From positions 4,527,001 to 4,591,000 of the forward strand of contig NZ_CP015637.1 in NCBI RefSeq assembly GCF_001708445.1: 64,000 nucleotides of DNA, in the 5' to 3' direction. Origin of the DNA: Pseudomonas fluorescens. Its GTDB lineage: Bacteria > Pseudomonadota > Gammaproteobacteria > Pseudomonadales > Pseudomonadaceae. A model generated the notes under the pieces. That model did not search any database, was not told the origin of the DNA, and worked only from the letters and a program-made list of their open reading frames with translations. Every line of letters starts with the position of its first letter. Positions within the stretch are counted from its first letter, which is position 1. The translations under genes were made by a program, and so were the position numbers. Below, one piece after another: positions 1-9,128 of the stretch.

Positions 1-764
1 TTGATGTGCTTGCCACCGGTGGCGATGCGTCCGACATTGCGTCCCACATCGGTGGAACCGGTGAAAGAGATCAGGCTCGGTATCGGGTGTTCGACGAAGG
101 CATCGCCAATCTCCGAACCCGCGCCGACCACCACATTCAACGAACCGGCCGGGAACCCGGCTTCTTCGAACAGGTGGGCAATCAGCAGGCCGCCGGTCAC
201 TGCCGTGTCGCTGGCCGGCTTGAGTACCACGGTATTGCCCAGCGCAAGTGCCGGCACCACGGAACGCATGCTCAGGTACAGCGGGAAGTTCCACGGGCTG
301 ATCACACCGACCACCCCCAGTGGTTCGCGAAACACGAAGCTCTGCTCACCAGGCTTGTAGCTGGTCAGGATCCGTCCCTCAACCTGCATCGGCAGGGTGG
401 TGCACTCGCGAACCAGGTTGAGGGTGAACTGCCACTCCATGCCCGCCTTGATGCGGGTACTGCCGGACTCACGGATCAGCCAGTCGATGATTTCTTCGCG
501 GCGGTTCTGGATGACCTGGGCGAGTTTTTCCAGCTGTGCGCCGCGCTCGGTCGGGTGCAGCGCGGCCCAGTCGGTCTGCGCGCGCTGGGCGGCCTGGTAG
601 GCGTCATCCAGGTCGGCCACCGAGGCCAGGGGCATTTCCAGCAAGGGTTCGCCGTTGAAGGGGTTGCGGTCGTCCAGGCGTCGTGTCGAACCACCGGCGC
701 GCCAGGTGCCGTTGATGTATTGGTCGCCGTTGATGGCGTAGGCCGCGAGTATTGGAGTTGTCAT
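1..764 (-). CDS. Aldehyde dehydrogenase, N-terminal part (cut by window edge)
   Basis: NAD(P)-dependent aldehyde dehydrogenase, oxidising an aldehyde to the acid. About 254 N-terminal residues are present and the gene runs off the left edge before the catalytic cysteine. Family landmarks visible are the PWNFPL segment of the cofactor fold, the VLKPAS motif and the FTGSTDVG loop that binds the pyrophosphate. The ATG at 762-764 follows an AAGGT ribosome site. It is the last visible gene of a leftward run starting with the FAH-family gene at 5052. I infer that it oxidises an aromatic aldehyde such as one released by the carotenoid-oxygenase-type enzyme at 5281-6726. It resembles vanillin/benzaldehyde dehydrogenases, but the substrate cannot be read from this fragment. 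Confidence 0.9.
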   Translation of the reverse strand, partial: MTTPILAAYAINGDQYINGTWRAGGSTRRLDDRNPFNGEPLLEMPLASVADLDDAYQAAQRAQTDWAALHPTERGAQLEKLAQVIQNRREEIIDWLIRESGSTRIKAGMEWQFTLNLVRECTTLPMQVEGRILTSYKPGEQSFVFREPLGVVGVISPWNFPLYLSMRSVVPALALGNTVVLKPASDTAVTGGLLIAHLFEEAGFPAGSLNVVVGAGSEIGDAFVEHPIPSLISFTGSTDVGRNVGRIATGGKHI

Positions 765-836
765 TGTCTTACCTTTGAGGCAGGTAGCCGCGTCGATTGA
801 GGGTGGGTGAGGGCAGACCCTTTAGGTTGTGCGTAT

Positions 837-1685
837 TCAGCTTCGGATCCAGGCGCGTCCCCAGGAGTTGAGGGTGTATTCCTCCTGCGGCCAGACGCCA
901 GGCGGGCGCGTGGGCTCGGTGATCTCCAGCTCGGCCGAGAACTCCAGGCGGTTGCGATCGGCATCGACCACCATGAAGAACAGGTTGTTGCCTGGGCCAT
1001 GTCGTCCCGGGCCGAAGAACAAGGTGATGCGTTCCTTGGCGAAGCGGTCGCCCCAGTCGCGAATGTCGTTCCATTCGTTGGTTTCGTAACAGTGGTGATC
1101 CCACTCGTTTTTCGATCCGCGGAAGAACGCCAGCGAATGGTGCTCATCGTCCGAACGCAGGAAGCAGGTGGTGAGCTGGCCGCTCTGGTCGTCGACGACG
1201 TTGTCCGAGACGGTGAAGCCCACCGTGTTGACGTAGAAGTCGATCATCGCTTCCAGCTCCGTGGTCTGGAACACCACGTGCTGCAGGCGGCCCGGCATGC
1301 CCTTGCGGTCGAGCGTGGACGCGCCGCGAGACACCCCAAATACGGTTTGTCGACCCTGGGGGTCACGGATTTGAAAGGCGCCCGCTTCCAGCAACGGCGA
1401 GTCGAGCGCCTCGACGTTACAACCGTTGCCGACCAGGCGCGTGCGCAGCTCGTTCAAGTGTACTTGGCTGCCCAGGTCGTACGCCGCCGCGAGCAGGCCG
1501 CTATGGTCGGCGGGCGAGATCAGCATGGCCCGTTGAGGCCCCTGGAGCAGCCAGCTGCCGTCGGCTTGCGCCAGGCTGTCCATGTCCAGCAGGCGCCGAT
1601 AGAAATCGACTTGCTGCTGGGGCGCTTTGCTCGCCAGGTGCAGGTAACACAGGCGTGCGGGAGTGGAAGTCTGCAAGGTTTGCAT
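837..1685 (-). CDS. Two-domain VOC-family extradiol-type ring-cleavage dioxygenase
   Basis: Type I extradiol dioxygenase-like protein of 282 residues with two vicinal-oxygen-chelate modules. The C-terminal module carries a plausible metal triad: His in LQHVVF, His in EHHSLAFF and Glu in RLEFSAE. Such enzymes open catechols next to the hydroxyl pair. The ATG at 1685 is preferred over an upstream GTG at 1691 because AGAGG lies five bases before the ATG and overlaps the GTG. It starts 22 bases after the flavin hydroxylase stop, so hydroxylation followed by ring opening is the natural reading. The aromatic substrate is unknown. A glyoxalase-like role is possible but less likely given the neighbours. 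Confidence 0.85.
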   Translation of the reverse strand: MQTLQTSTPARLCYLHLASKAPQQQVDFYRRLLDMDSLAQADGSWLLQGPQRAMLISPADHSGLLAAAYDLGSQVHLNELRTRLVGNGCNVEALDSPLLEAGAFQIRDPQGRQTVFGVSRGASTLDRKGMPGRLQHVVFQTTELEAMIDFYVNTVGFTVSDNVVDDQSGQLTTCFLRSDDEHHSLAFFRGSKNEWDHHCYETNEWNDIRDWGDRFAKERITLFFGPGRHGPGNNLFFMVVDADRNRLEFSAELEITEPTRPPGVWPQEEYTLNSWGRAWIRS

Positions 1686-1707
1686 AAACACCTCTGGGGC
1701 TGAAGGT

Positions 1708-3354
1708 TCAGGGGTAGACGGGCGCCATCGCCGGCTGATCCACGCGATGGTTCGTCAGGGTGATGCCGAACAACGACTGCAATGCGCCAGCGGCCTGGTC
1801 TTGTGTGGCCAGGTCGAAGATGGCGGCCACATAGCGATCCGGGCGCAGCAGCACAAACGTGTGGCTGTCGCCGAGCAGGTCCTTGAGCGCATCCTCGCGG
1901 TCGTGCAGCACGGTGCAGCCGGGCAGTGATGGCAGGGCCTGCACGTGCGCGGGCAGGATCAGGATGCGCTTGGCTTCCAGGTGGTCCCAAAGGCCGTGGC
2001 GCAGTTCATCCAGGCGCTGGAGAGCGGGGTCGCCATATTGGATCAGGGCAAAACCGGCACCGATGGTCGTGTCCAGCAGTTGTGTGTGGCCTTGGGCATC
2101 GGTCAGCAATGGCTGAGGAAACATTTGCCCGCAGGCCAGCTTCCCGGCCTTGCCTTCGGGCAATACCAGGCCTTTGGTAAAACGTGGTTTGGGCTTGAAG
2201 CGCATTTGCAGGAAATAATCGCGCAGCGGCGGCACCAGGCCGATTAACGCGAAGGCCGCGCTGATCAGGCGAGCCCGCAGCACGGTGGCCGGCGCCATGA
2301 CCACGCCAAGGTTCAGGGCCAGCTTGATCAAGGCCCAGGCATGGTCGCGCCGCTCGCTTTCGTAGGACAGCAGGGCGGTTGCGGCCATTTGGCCCTTGAG
2401 CACAGCGATCAGCTTCCAGCCCAGATTGTGCGCGTCGCGAACGCCGCTGTTCATCCCTTGCCCGGCGTAGGGCGGGGTCAAGTGCGCGGCATCGCCGGCA
2501 AGAAATACGCGGCCGACCTGCCAACGCTCGGCGACGCGGGCATGAAAGGTGTAGACCGTCTTGCGCACGATAGACACCGGGGCATCGCCCTTGAACGGAC
2601 GAAGCAGCGTGTGCAGGCATTCGGGGCTGAGCACCTGCGCATCGGTTTCGCCCGACTTGAGCTGGAACTCAAAGCGCCGAGTATGGTGCGGGCCGGGCAC
2701 TTCCACCACCGGGCGCCGGGCATCGCAATACACGCGGGTCTGCCAGAAGGGGTCGTCGTCCTGGTCGGTGTCGACCACCAGCCAGCGTGAGGAAAAACTC
2801 GACCCTACCATCTCGATCCCCAGTTGCTTGCGCACCGGGCTGCGACCGCCGTCGCAGGCGATCAGGTAGCTGGCCTTGACGTCGAGCAGTTGGCCATCGG
2901 CATCCTTGATCAACGCGCGCACGCCGTGCTGGTCTTGAGTGAACTCGAGCAGTTCGTGATTGAAGCGCGCTGTCAGGTTGGCAAAACGTTCAAGGCCGAC
3001 CTTCAGCGTGCTTTCGAACAGCGGCTGGCGAAACGCATTACGCTTGGGGAACCCATATAACCTGCCGGTGGGCTCGACCTTGCCAAAGCAACGGCCGCCT
3101 GCGCGGGTGAAGTAATGCACACCGTAGCCGGGCACGACGTCGCGTAACACGGCGTCATCCAGCCCGATCGCCTGCATGGTGCGCAAGGATTCATCATCGA
3201 TCGAAACGGCGCGGGGTTCGGTCACGGTGCCGGGTTTGCGGTCGATGATCAGGGTGTCCACATTGGCCTGGCCGAGCAGGTTGGCCAGGGTCAGCCCGGT
3301 GGGGCCGGCGCCGACGATCAGGACTTGAGTGCTGAAGCTGTTGAGGGTTGTCAT
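1708..3354 (-). CDS. FAD-dependent aromatic hydroxylase (MhpA/PHBH family)
   Basis: Class A flavoprotein monooxygenase of 548 residues that would hydroxylate an aromatic ring using NAD(P)H and oxygen. The N-terminal GAGPTGL dinucleotide-binding loop, the central CDGGRSPVRK (DG) motif and the GDAAHLTPPYAGQGMNSG motif that holds the FAD ribityl chain are all present. Beyond about residue 380 the protein continues into a thioredoxin-like tail, as in MhpA and related hydroxylases. The ATG at 3354 has GGAAGG upstream. It lies 21 bases after the IclR stop and just before the ring-cleavage gene, consistent with a single operon. The substrate is unassigned; 3-hydroxyphenylpropionate-like compounds are only one option. 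Confidence 0.9.
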   Translation of the reverse strand: MTTLNSFSTQVLIVGAGPTGLTLANLLGQANVDTLIIDRKPGTVTEPRAVSIDDESLRTMQAIGLDDAVLRDVVPGYGVHYFTRAGGRCFGKVEPTGRLYGFPKRNAFRQPLFESTLKVGLERFANLTARFNHELLEFTQDQHGVRALIKDADGQLLDVKASYLIACDGGRSPVRKQLGIEMVGSSFSSRWLVVDTDQDDDPFWQTRVYCDARRPVVEVPGPHHTRRFEFQLKSGETDAQVLSPECLHTLLRPFKGDAPVSIVRKTVYTFHARVAERWQVGRVFLAGDAAHLTPPYAGQGMNSGVRDAHNLGWKLIAVLKGQMAATALLSYESERRDHAWALIKLALNLGVVMAPATVLRARLISAAFALIGLVPPLRDYFLQMRFKPKPRFTKGLVLPEGKAGKLACGQMFPQPLLTDAQGHTQLLDTTIGAGFALIQYGDPALQRLDELRHGLWDHLEAKRILILPAHVQALPSLPGCTVLHDREDALKDLLGDSHTFVLLRPDRYVAAIFDLATQDQAAGALQSLFGITLTNHRVDQPAMAPVYP

Positions 3355-3375
3355 TGTTATTCCCTTCCAAAGGTT

Positions 3376-4197
3376 TCAGTCCGGCTGCGGCGGGCGATGG
3401 GTCAGCGCCGCCATGCGTTGCGACAGCGTCTGCGCGAGGGCCAGCATCTGTGCCCCTTGTTGCGCTTCCTGGGCGTTGTCGCGCTGCTGGATCGGGCGCA
3501 CGCAACTGATGCTGCCGACCACCTTGCCGTCGCTGTCGAAGATCGGCGCCGCCAGGCCGTAGACGCCGGGATCGATTTCCGCCGCGCTGGCGACATAGCC
3601 CTGGCGGCGCAGTTGCTGCAGCGAGCGGCGGAACTGTTCCCAGGTCTGGCCCAGGTGGCTGGCGCGCACTTCATCAGGGTTTTCCAGGAACAGTTGGTTG
3701 TGCTGGCGCGAGGTCATGTTGGCGAGGATCGCCTTCGACGTTGCGCCGAGAAACAGCGGCCTGGGTGAGCCCCTGGAGTAGCTGACCTCACTGAACAACT
3801 CGCCATGCTGGTGGATACACACCACCTGGTCCTTGAACAGCCGGCAGATCAGCCAGACCTGTTGTTCGCTCCAGCGTGGCAGGTCGTGTTCCAGCGACTG
3901 TGCGGCGCGCACCAGGGGGTCGCTCAGGCGCAGTTGGCGGTCCCAGGTGATAATCCGCGCGCCGAGTGCGTAGCGTCCGGCTTCGACCTGAAACAACAGG
4001 CTCGCCTCGGCCAGTTCGCGCACATAGCGATAGATGGTCGAGCGCGTATAGCCCAGTGCGGCGCCCATTTCGTCGACCGCCCAGATCGGGCTGGCTTCGG
4101 TGAATAAATCCAGCACCCGCAGCATGCGTTCAAGGCTCGAACCTTTGCTATCGACGTCCTGTTCGGACAGCTGTTCTGTTTCAGACAATGGCTGCAT
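3376..4197 (-). CDS. IclR-family transcriptional regulator
   Basis: DNA-binding regulator of 273 residues. An N-terminal winged helix (about residues 18-80, with ALGYTRSTIYRYVRELAEA as recognition region) is followed by the IclR effector domain, including the ARRQGYVAS-like and GVYGLAAPIFD segments. IclR proteins in aromatic clusters (PobR, PcaR types) usually bind a pathway intermediate and a palindrome upstream of the target promoter. It lies three bases after the FAH-family gene and is therefore probably co-transcribed with the pathway. The likely target is the perfect palindrome at 5132-5149. Confidence 0.93.
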   Translation of the reverse strand: MQPLSETEQLSEQDVDSKGSSLERMLRVLDLFTEASPIWAVDEMGAALGYTRSTIYRYVRELAEASLLFQVEAGRYALGARIITWDRQLRLSDPLVRAAQSLEHDLPRWSEQQVWLICRLFKDQVVCIHQHGELFSEVSYSRGSPRPLFLGATSKAILANMTSRQHNQLFLENPDEVRASHLGQTWEQFRRSLQQLRRQGYVASAAEIDPGVYGLAAPIFDSDGKVVGSISCVRPIQQRDNAQEAQQGAQMLALAQTLSQRMAALTHRPPQPD

Positions 4198-4200
4198 GGC

Positions 4201-5052
4201 TTACTGCTCGTCGGCGATGTTGTTGCGCAGAATGCCGATGCCGGCTATCTCGACTTCGACGGTATCGCCGGGCTTCATCCAGACAGCTGGTTCGCGGAAG
4301 GCGCCGACGCCGCCGGTGGTGCCGCTGACAATCACATCGCCGGGCGCCAGTTCGGTGAAGGTGGAGCAGTACTCGATCAACTGGCGCACACTGAAAATCA
4401 TGTCGCTGGTGCAGGTGTGTTGCATCACTTCGCCGTTCAGGCGCGTGGTCAATTCCAGGTCCTGCGGGTCGCCGATCTCATCGCGCGTTACCAGCCAGGG
4501 ACCGAAGCCGCCGGTGTTGGGGAAATTCTTACCCGGCACGAACTGAATGGTGTGCTTCTGCCAGTCGCGGACGCTGCCATCGTTGTAGCAGGCATAACCG
4601 GCCACATAGTCCAATGCATCCGCTGCCTTGACGTGCCGCGCGGTTTTGCCGATGACCACCGCGAGCTCGCCTTCGAAGTCCAGTTTGTGCGAAGCCTTCG
4701 GACGAATGATCGGTTGCAGGTGCGCCACCTGGCTGTCGGCGAAGCGCGTGAAAATCATCGGGTAGGTTGGCATGTCACGCCCGGTTTCACGCACGTGGGT
4801 GGCGTAGTTGATGCCGATGCACAGCACTTTGCCGGGGTTTGCGATCACTGGCAGGAACGTCACGTCCGCGATTGCGACGCGGGGCAATGACGCCAGCACG
4901 GCTGGGGTCAGTTCCCCGAGGCGATGGGCGGTGATGGCTTGCTTGAGGTCCGTGCCAACGGTGGGCTTGACCGATTCCAGGTCAATCAACTGGTCACCGT
5001 CGACCACACCGTAGGTCGTACGGCCGTGAACAATGAAGCTTGCGAGTTTCAT
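4201..5052 (-). CDS. Fumarylacetoacetate hydrolase (FAH) family protein
   Basis: FAH-superfamily enzyme of 283 residues. Members hydrolyse, hydrate or decarboxylate acyl-pyruvate-type ring-cleavage products using a divalent metal. Visible landmarks are CIGINYATHVRE, the metal-site region KLDFEGELAVVIGK, the segment GYACYNDGSVRDWQ, and the C-terminal VSGTTGGVGAFREP with the GDTVEVEIAGIG strand. It is the first gene of the operon, transcribed from the promoter at about 5100-5128. I infer that it acts on the product of the extradiol-type dioxygenase. Hydrolase, hydratase and decarboxylase activity cannot be told apart from sequence. Confidence 0.9.
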   Translation of the reverse strand: MKLASFIVHGRTTYGVVDGDQLIDLESVKPTVGTDLKQAITAHRLGELTPAVLASLPRVAIADVTFLPVIANPGKVLCIGINYATHVRETGRDMPTYPMIFTRFADSQVAHLQPIIRPKASHKLDFEGELAVVIGKTARHVKAADALDYVAGYACYNDGSVRDWQKHTIQFVPGKNFPNTGGFGPWLVTRDEIGDPQDLELTTRLNGEVMQHTCTSDMIFSVRQLIEYCSTFTELAPGDVIVSGTTGGVGAFREPAVWMKPGDTVEVEIAGIGILRNNIADEQ

Positions 5053-5099
5053 GAAGTGTCCTCTCGTAAAGGGCAGCGGGAGATGGCGGCAATGGGGTC

Positions 5100-5128
5100 A
5101 ATCTAGTCCTGCACATTTATCCTGTAAA
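5100..5128 (-). promoter_or_regulatory. Predicted sigma-70 promoter of the FAH-IclR-hydroxylase operon
   Basis: On the minus strand TTTACA (5123-5128), a 17-base spacer and TAGATT (5100-5105) match the -35/-10 consensus at 5 of 6 and 4 of 6 positions. The predicted transcript starts near 5093, giving a leader of about 40 bases before the ATG at 5052. The palindrome at 5132-5149 lies immediately upstream of the -35. Confidence 0.5.
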
Positions 5129-5131
5129 GTG

Positions 5132-5149
5132 GGATTTATGCATAAATCC
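5132..5149. promoter_or_regulatory. 18-bp perfect palindrome, candidate IclR operator
   Basis: GGATTTATGCATAAATCC is a perfect 18-bp palindrome placed just upstream of the predicted -35. That position suits an activator or a repressor contacting polymerase. The operon encodes its own IclR regulator (3376-4197), which is the obvious candidate protein. Confidence 0.55.
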
Positions 5150-5280
5150 TGCAATATGAAATAAATGCGATTTTTCTGTTCGATCATCGGATCGAGGCCG
5201 GCAATGCCAGGCAGCCCGTGCCATTCCAGCAAGTGGATGGCCACGGGCGTGACGCGCGAAAGGGGGAACGCTGGGACGAT

Positions 5281-6726
5281 TTAGCGCGGTGCCCAGCAGC
5301 CATGCAGTGACATGCGCAGGCGGAACGGGATTTTGATGCGTGCGATGGGGCCGGCGGCCATGGCGGAGGCGTCCAGCACCACCAGTTCGCTGCGGCCTTC
5401 GGCGATCAGGTTGAGCAGGCAGACCACGTAGCCATCGCCTTCCGCGGCGTCAGCGGAGCGTGGAATGAAAATGGGTTCCTGGAAGCAGCCGCTGTCACCG
5501 GGAAACCAGGCATCGGTGACACCGGTGGTGAGGTTGAGGTGAGCCAGCAGGTTAAAGAACTGGAACGGCATCGGCCCGTTCGACGGGTTGTAGGGGCGCT
5601 CTGGATCGAAGGCGAGCAGGAATCCATGTTCATATTTGCGCCCGATGTAGCGGTCATCACAGCGGGGAAACTCGCAGGGGTAGTCGGTCAGCGCCTGGGG
5701 TTGCAGTTCATCTTGCGCACTGTTGAGGTCGAACACCCAGCGCATCAGGCTGGCGGCCAGGGTTTCCGGTGGCGGTACAAAACCGTCCGCCTGGGGGAAG
5801 AAGTAAAAGATGTTGCCGCCGGTGACCGGCATGTCCAGATAGACTTTGCCGCCTTCGTCGAACGCATTCAGGGTGTGGCCCTGGAAGCCGTCCTTGGGCC
5901 CTTTGAACCAGCGCACGTCCCGCGCGTGCCCATGGCGGGGCAGCACGGCAAACAGCTGGTGCAGCTCGGGCTGCCACTGGAAATGCTGGCCGCCGTTTTT
6001 CATGCGCTCGACGTCTACCGTCAGCGGGATCAGCGGGAACACCACATAATGTTCGGTGACCGCGAAGTCGTGGACCATCGCTGCATAGGGAGCCTGGAAC
6101 CAGATTTCATGCAGCAGTTTTCCCTGCGGCGAAATCTCGAAATAGGCCATGTCGGGTGTGCCGTCGCCTTTGGCTTCGTAGCTGAAGGCCAGGAGGTTGC
6201 CGGTGACGGGGTCGAGCTTGGGGTGGGCAGTGAACGTTGCAGAGTTGATCTGCCCGTCGAAATTCCACTCGCCGAGGGTTTCCAGCGTCTGTGGGTCCAG
6301 GGCCCAGGGCATGGCATCTTCCTTGAGCGCCAGCAGGACGTTGTTGTGCGGGATCACCGAGGTGTTGGCGGTGGTGTTGTTTTTGGCCGCGAGCGGGTCG
6401 TTGGTGTAGACGTTGCGGTACACGCCGTTGAGCGAACGCCCTTCACGGCGTTGAGCGACCAGGCGATCGGTCAGCACATAGCGTCGACGCAGCGAGACCT
6501 TGCCGCCTTCAAAGTAAAAACCGCTGACCAGGGCGTCGCCGTTGAAGAAAATATCGCTGCCGAGCATCGGCGGGTACTGCGGGTCCGGCGACACCTGATA
6601 AAAAGTGCCACGGATCGACTCGGGAAGGGTGCCTTCGACTTCAAGGTCGTACACCTCGCCCTCGACGCGGCTGGGTGTATACAGCGCCCCGGAAAATTCG
6701 GGGGTATTGGGGAATGGCGTATTCAT
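5281..6726 (-). CDS. Carotenoid oxygenase family (stilbene/carotenoid cleavage) dioxygenase
   Basis: Non-haem iron dioxygenase of the RPE65/carotenoid cleavage family, 481 residues, close to the usual length for bacterial lignostilbene dioxygenases. These enzymes split an interphenyl or polyene C=C bond into two aldehydes. The four iron-binding histidines are identifiable: TAHPKLDP, MVHDFAV, FQGHTLNAF and, at the C-terminus, SLHGCWAP. No carotenoid genes are nearby; the neighbours are aromatic-catabolism genes, so a stilbenoid or phenylpropanoid-derived substrate is the better inference. It lies 228 bases upstream of the FAH-led operon and 35 bases after the MFS permease gene. Confidence 0.9.
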   Translation of the reverse strand: MNTPFPNTPEFSGALYTPSRVEGEVYDLEVEGTLPESIRGTFYQVSPDPQYPPMLGSDIFFNGDALVSGFYFEGGKVSLRRRYVLTDRLVAQRREGRSLNGVYRNVYTNDPLAAKNNTTANTSVIPHNNVLLALKEDAMPWALDPQTLETLGEWNFDGQINSATFTAHPKLDPVTGNLLAFSYEAKGDGTPDMAYFEISPQGKLLHEIWFQAPYAAMVHDFAVTEHYVVFPLIPLTVDVERMKNGGQHFQWQPELHQLFAVLPRHGHARDVRWFKGPKDGFQGHTLNAFDEGGKVYLDMPVTGGNIFYFFPQADGFVPPPETLAASLMRWVFDLNSAQDELQPQALTDYPCEFPRCDDRYIGRKYEHGFLLAFDPERPYNPSNGPMPFQFFNLLAHLNLTTGVTDAWFPGDSGCFQEPIFIPRSADAAEGDGYVVCLLNLIAEGRSELVVLDASAMAAGPIARIKIPFRLRMSLHGCWAPR

Positions 6727-6761
6727 TGCGTGATCTCATTGAGCGGTTTGGTTGACGTCGT

Positions 6762-7943
6762 TCAGGCGGATTGGGTTGCCAGGGCCTGCCCACAAGGCTT
6801 CACGCCTCGACGGAAACGGGCCACCACCAGGCACGAGATGATCAAGGCCAGCATATAAGCGCAGGCGGCGAGCCAACCCACCGCGCGAAAGTGCCCTTCG
6901 CCGACTACCAGCGCGGCGCCAAAGGGGCCAAGGCCCTGACCGACGAAAATCGCTGCGTTGCCAAGGCCGGCCAATCGACCGGAGGGGTCGAGTTCGGCGG
7001 CCATGGACAGCAGGTACGGCAAGCTGAAAAACCACACCATATGAATCAGGCAAGCCGTGGTGGCGAATGCCACGGTGCTGTCGCCGTAGACCATGATCAG
7101 GGTGGCCAGTAACGCAGTGCCGAAGCTCAACAGTTGCGGGAACAACAGCCCCAGACGCCGCCCGATCAGCCCGGAAAGGCCGGCACCCAGGGCGCCCGCC
7201 AGGATGCTGCCGCCGAGGATGGCGCCGATCTGCTGGGGCTCCAGGCCCAGGCTTTTGCCGATGCGTTCCTGATACACCCACAGGGCGGAGTGCCCGAAGA
7301 ACAGTAGCGCAAACAGCGCGATCAGCAGCATCGACGTCAGCCCGAACGGCCGGGCTGCGCCATGGGCGATGCGTTGGGCGTCCGGGTAGTGCCTGGGTAT
7401 TCTCCAGCAACCCAGTGCGGCGAGCAGGCTGGTGATGGCCAGCAGGCAAAAGGCACCCTGTACGCCAAACCCCCGCAACAGCAGGGGCATGGAGGTGACC
7501 AGCAGCATGCCCCATAACAGGTTGCCGATATTGATCACCGCAAAGGTCGCATCTTTGGACCTGCGCAGTGCCGCGGTCGCATACACCACCGCCATGACCG
7601 CGCCACCGCTGGCGCCGCAGATGATTCTGAAGACCACCAGCCATGCCTGGCTGTGAAGCTGGGTGCTGACCAGGTTGCCAGCGGCCAGGATCAACAACGC
7701 TACCAGGGCAAAGCGGCGGCGGTCGACACGCGCCATCAGCAGCGCACAGGCGCCGCAGGCGATGGCCATCGCGATCAGCTCGGCGGCGAAAATCGCGCCG
7801 ATGGCATTGAGCGGCACACCCAGTTGATCAATCAACGCGCCGCCCAGAATCGGCTGGATCTGCAGCGTTCCCAGGGAAATGACCATCATCAGGCAGATAG
7901 CGCCCAGTGATTGCTTGCTGTCGATGGAGTCGAGCGCATTCAT
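6762..7943 (-). CDS. MFS transporter
   Basis: Major facilitator permease of about 393 residues with roughly twelve hydrophobic helices. The loop after helix 2 has ALLMARVDRRRFALV, a degenerate MFS motif A. The second ATG (7943) is chosen because AGGTG lies about eight bases upstream, while the preceding GTG has no ribosome site. Its position between the outer-membrane channel gene and the dioxygenase gene suggests uptake of the aromatic substrate, but the direction of transport is not shown by sequence. Confidence 0.85.
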   Translation of the reverse strand: MNALDSIDSKQSLGAICLMMVISLGTLQIQPILGGALIDQLGVPLNAIGAIFAAELIAMAIACGACALLMARVDRRRFALVALLILAAGNLVSTQLHSQAWLVVFRIICGASGGAVMAVVYATAALRRSKDATFAVINIGNLLWGMLLVTSMPLLLRGFGVQGAFCLLAITSLLAALGCWRIPRHYPDAQRIAHGAARPFGLTSMLLIALFALLFFGHSALWVYQERIGKSLGLEPQQIGAILGGSILAGALGAGLSGLIGRRLGLLFPQLLSFGTALLATLIMVYGDSTVAFATTACLIHMVWFFSLPYLLSMAAELDPSGRLAGLGNAAIFVGQGLGPFGAALVVGEGHFRAVGWLAACAYMLALIISCLVVARFRRGVKPCGQALATQSA

Positions 7944-7958
7944 CACACATCACCTCAG

Positions 7959-8951
7959 TCAGAACTTATGGACGTAGCGAACTTGCACGGCGTAATCGGT
8001 TTTGCTGCGGTTCTCTACGCCGGTTTCTTTATAGGTATTGAGCCAGAACGCCTTGTCCTCAGTGATCTTCCAGAACAGGCCAGGGCCAATGCCGAGGACT
8101 TTCTCGCGGGAATTACTCAAGCGGTCGCCGTTGACCTGGTCATCCGAAATCTGCCGGAAGTAATAGCCGTTGATCCCGACCGAGACCTTCGGGAACACCT
8201 CGTACGAGGCCGTAAAGTTGGCCCAGGCCGATTGCCCTGCTTGGGTGTCGCGCACCGGTCGCCCTTCAAAGAACTGCGCCGAGCTGCTGGCTGGATCGTC
8301 GTTCTTGAAGTTGTACAGGTAGTTCAGGCGCCAGCTCACTTCCCAGCGCGGTGCCGGCATCAAGGTCGCGGCCCAGTAGGGGTTGAAGGAGAAGTAGTTG
8401 GAGCCGGTATTCAAGTCCTTGTGTTTGTCGTACTTGCCGGTGGGCAGGATCGTATCGAAGGCCACGCGCTGCACAAACACCGGCCGGCCTTCGGCATTGA
8501 CGATCGGATCGAACTGGATCTGCGGGCCGACCGTGACGTCGCCCAGGCCAACGCCGTTGTCCTTGAGTTTGGCGCCGTTGTCGCCAAAGTCGCCGTCCAG
8601 TGAGATCACGGGTACCAACAGGCTCCAACCCAGGTGCGCGCCACCGCCGATGGTGTCGGGTGAGTAATAGCTGAATTGGTTGATCAAGCTGATGACATTG
8701 ATCTTCGGGTTATCGAAGTTGCGGTTGTCCTTGCCGCCATTGTCACGAATGCTGCTGGCCGTACTGAATTTCAGATAGGTCTGATGCGTCAGCCCGGGTG
8801 GCCCGGCGAACCCGTCGTAGAAGCTGGTGCCGCCCAGGTTGATACCGCTGGGTTGGCTGACGGAGGGCGGAGGAGGGCCCTCGGCAGCATAGGTGGCAAG
8901 TGATACGAAGCTCAGAGCCAGGCACGCTGGCAAGGATGGTGTCAGTCTCAT
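7959..8951 (-). CDS. Outer-membrane MetA-pathway-of-phenol-degradation family protein
   Basis: Predicted outer-membrane beta-barrel of 330 residues with a Sec signal peptide ending near TYAAEG. The body has alternating aromatic and glycine-rich strands and ends in the barrel-type terminus VRYVHKF. Proteins of this family (SphX/XylN-like, Phenol_MetA_deg) sit in aromatic-degradation operons and are thought to pass hydrophobic substrates. It is the first gene of the leftward permease-dioxygenase group. Specificity is unknown. Confidence 0.8.
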   Translation of the reverse strand: MRLTPSLPACLALSFVSLATYAAEGPPPPSVSQPSGINLGGTSFYDGFAGPPGLTHQTYLKFSTASSIRDNGGKDNRNFDNPKINVISLINQFSYYSPDTIGGGAHLGWSLLVPVISLDGDFGDNGAKLKDNGVGLGDVTVGPQIQFDPIVNAEGRPVFVQRVAFDTILPTGKYDKHKDLNTGSNYFSFNPYWAATLMPAPRWEVSWRLNYLYNFKNDDPASSSAQFFEGRPVRDTQAGQSAWANFTASYEVFPKVSVGINGYYFRQISDDQVNGDRLSNSREKVLGIGPGLFWKITEDKAFWLNTYKETGVENRSKTDYAVQVRYVHKF

Positions 8952-9128
8952 TGACGTCGCTCTATTATTGGAGTTGTGAGCTGGGGTAGCTTCCCCTGGC
9001 GCTTCAACTCTAATTCCTGAGCTTTTGCGTTACTTGTACACAGCGGTCAGAGTTGACTGAGAGCGTCATGTTGCCGGCGTTAGGCGCTTGAGCGGCAAGG
9101 TTGTGCAATCAGCCCACCCCTCGCGCCC

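Noticed and set aside
5539..6858. 439-codon open frame antisense to the carotenoid oxygenase
   Set aside because: The sense frame has all four iron-binding histidines; the antisense frame has no family resemblance.
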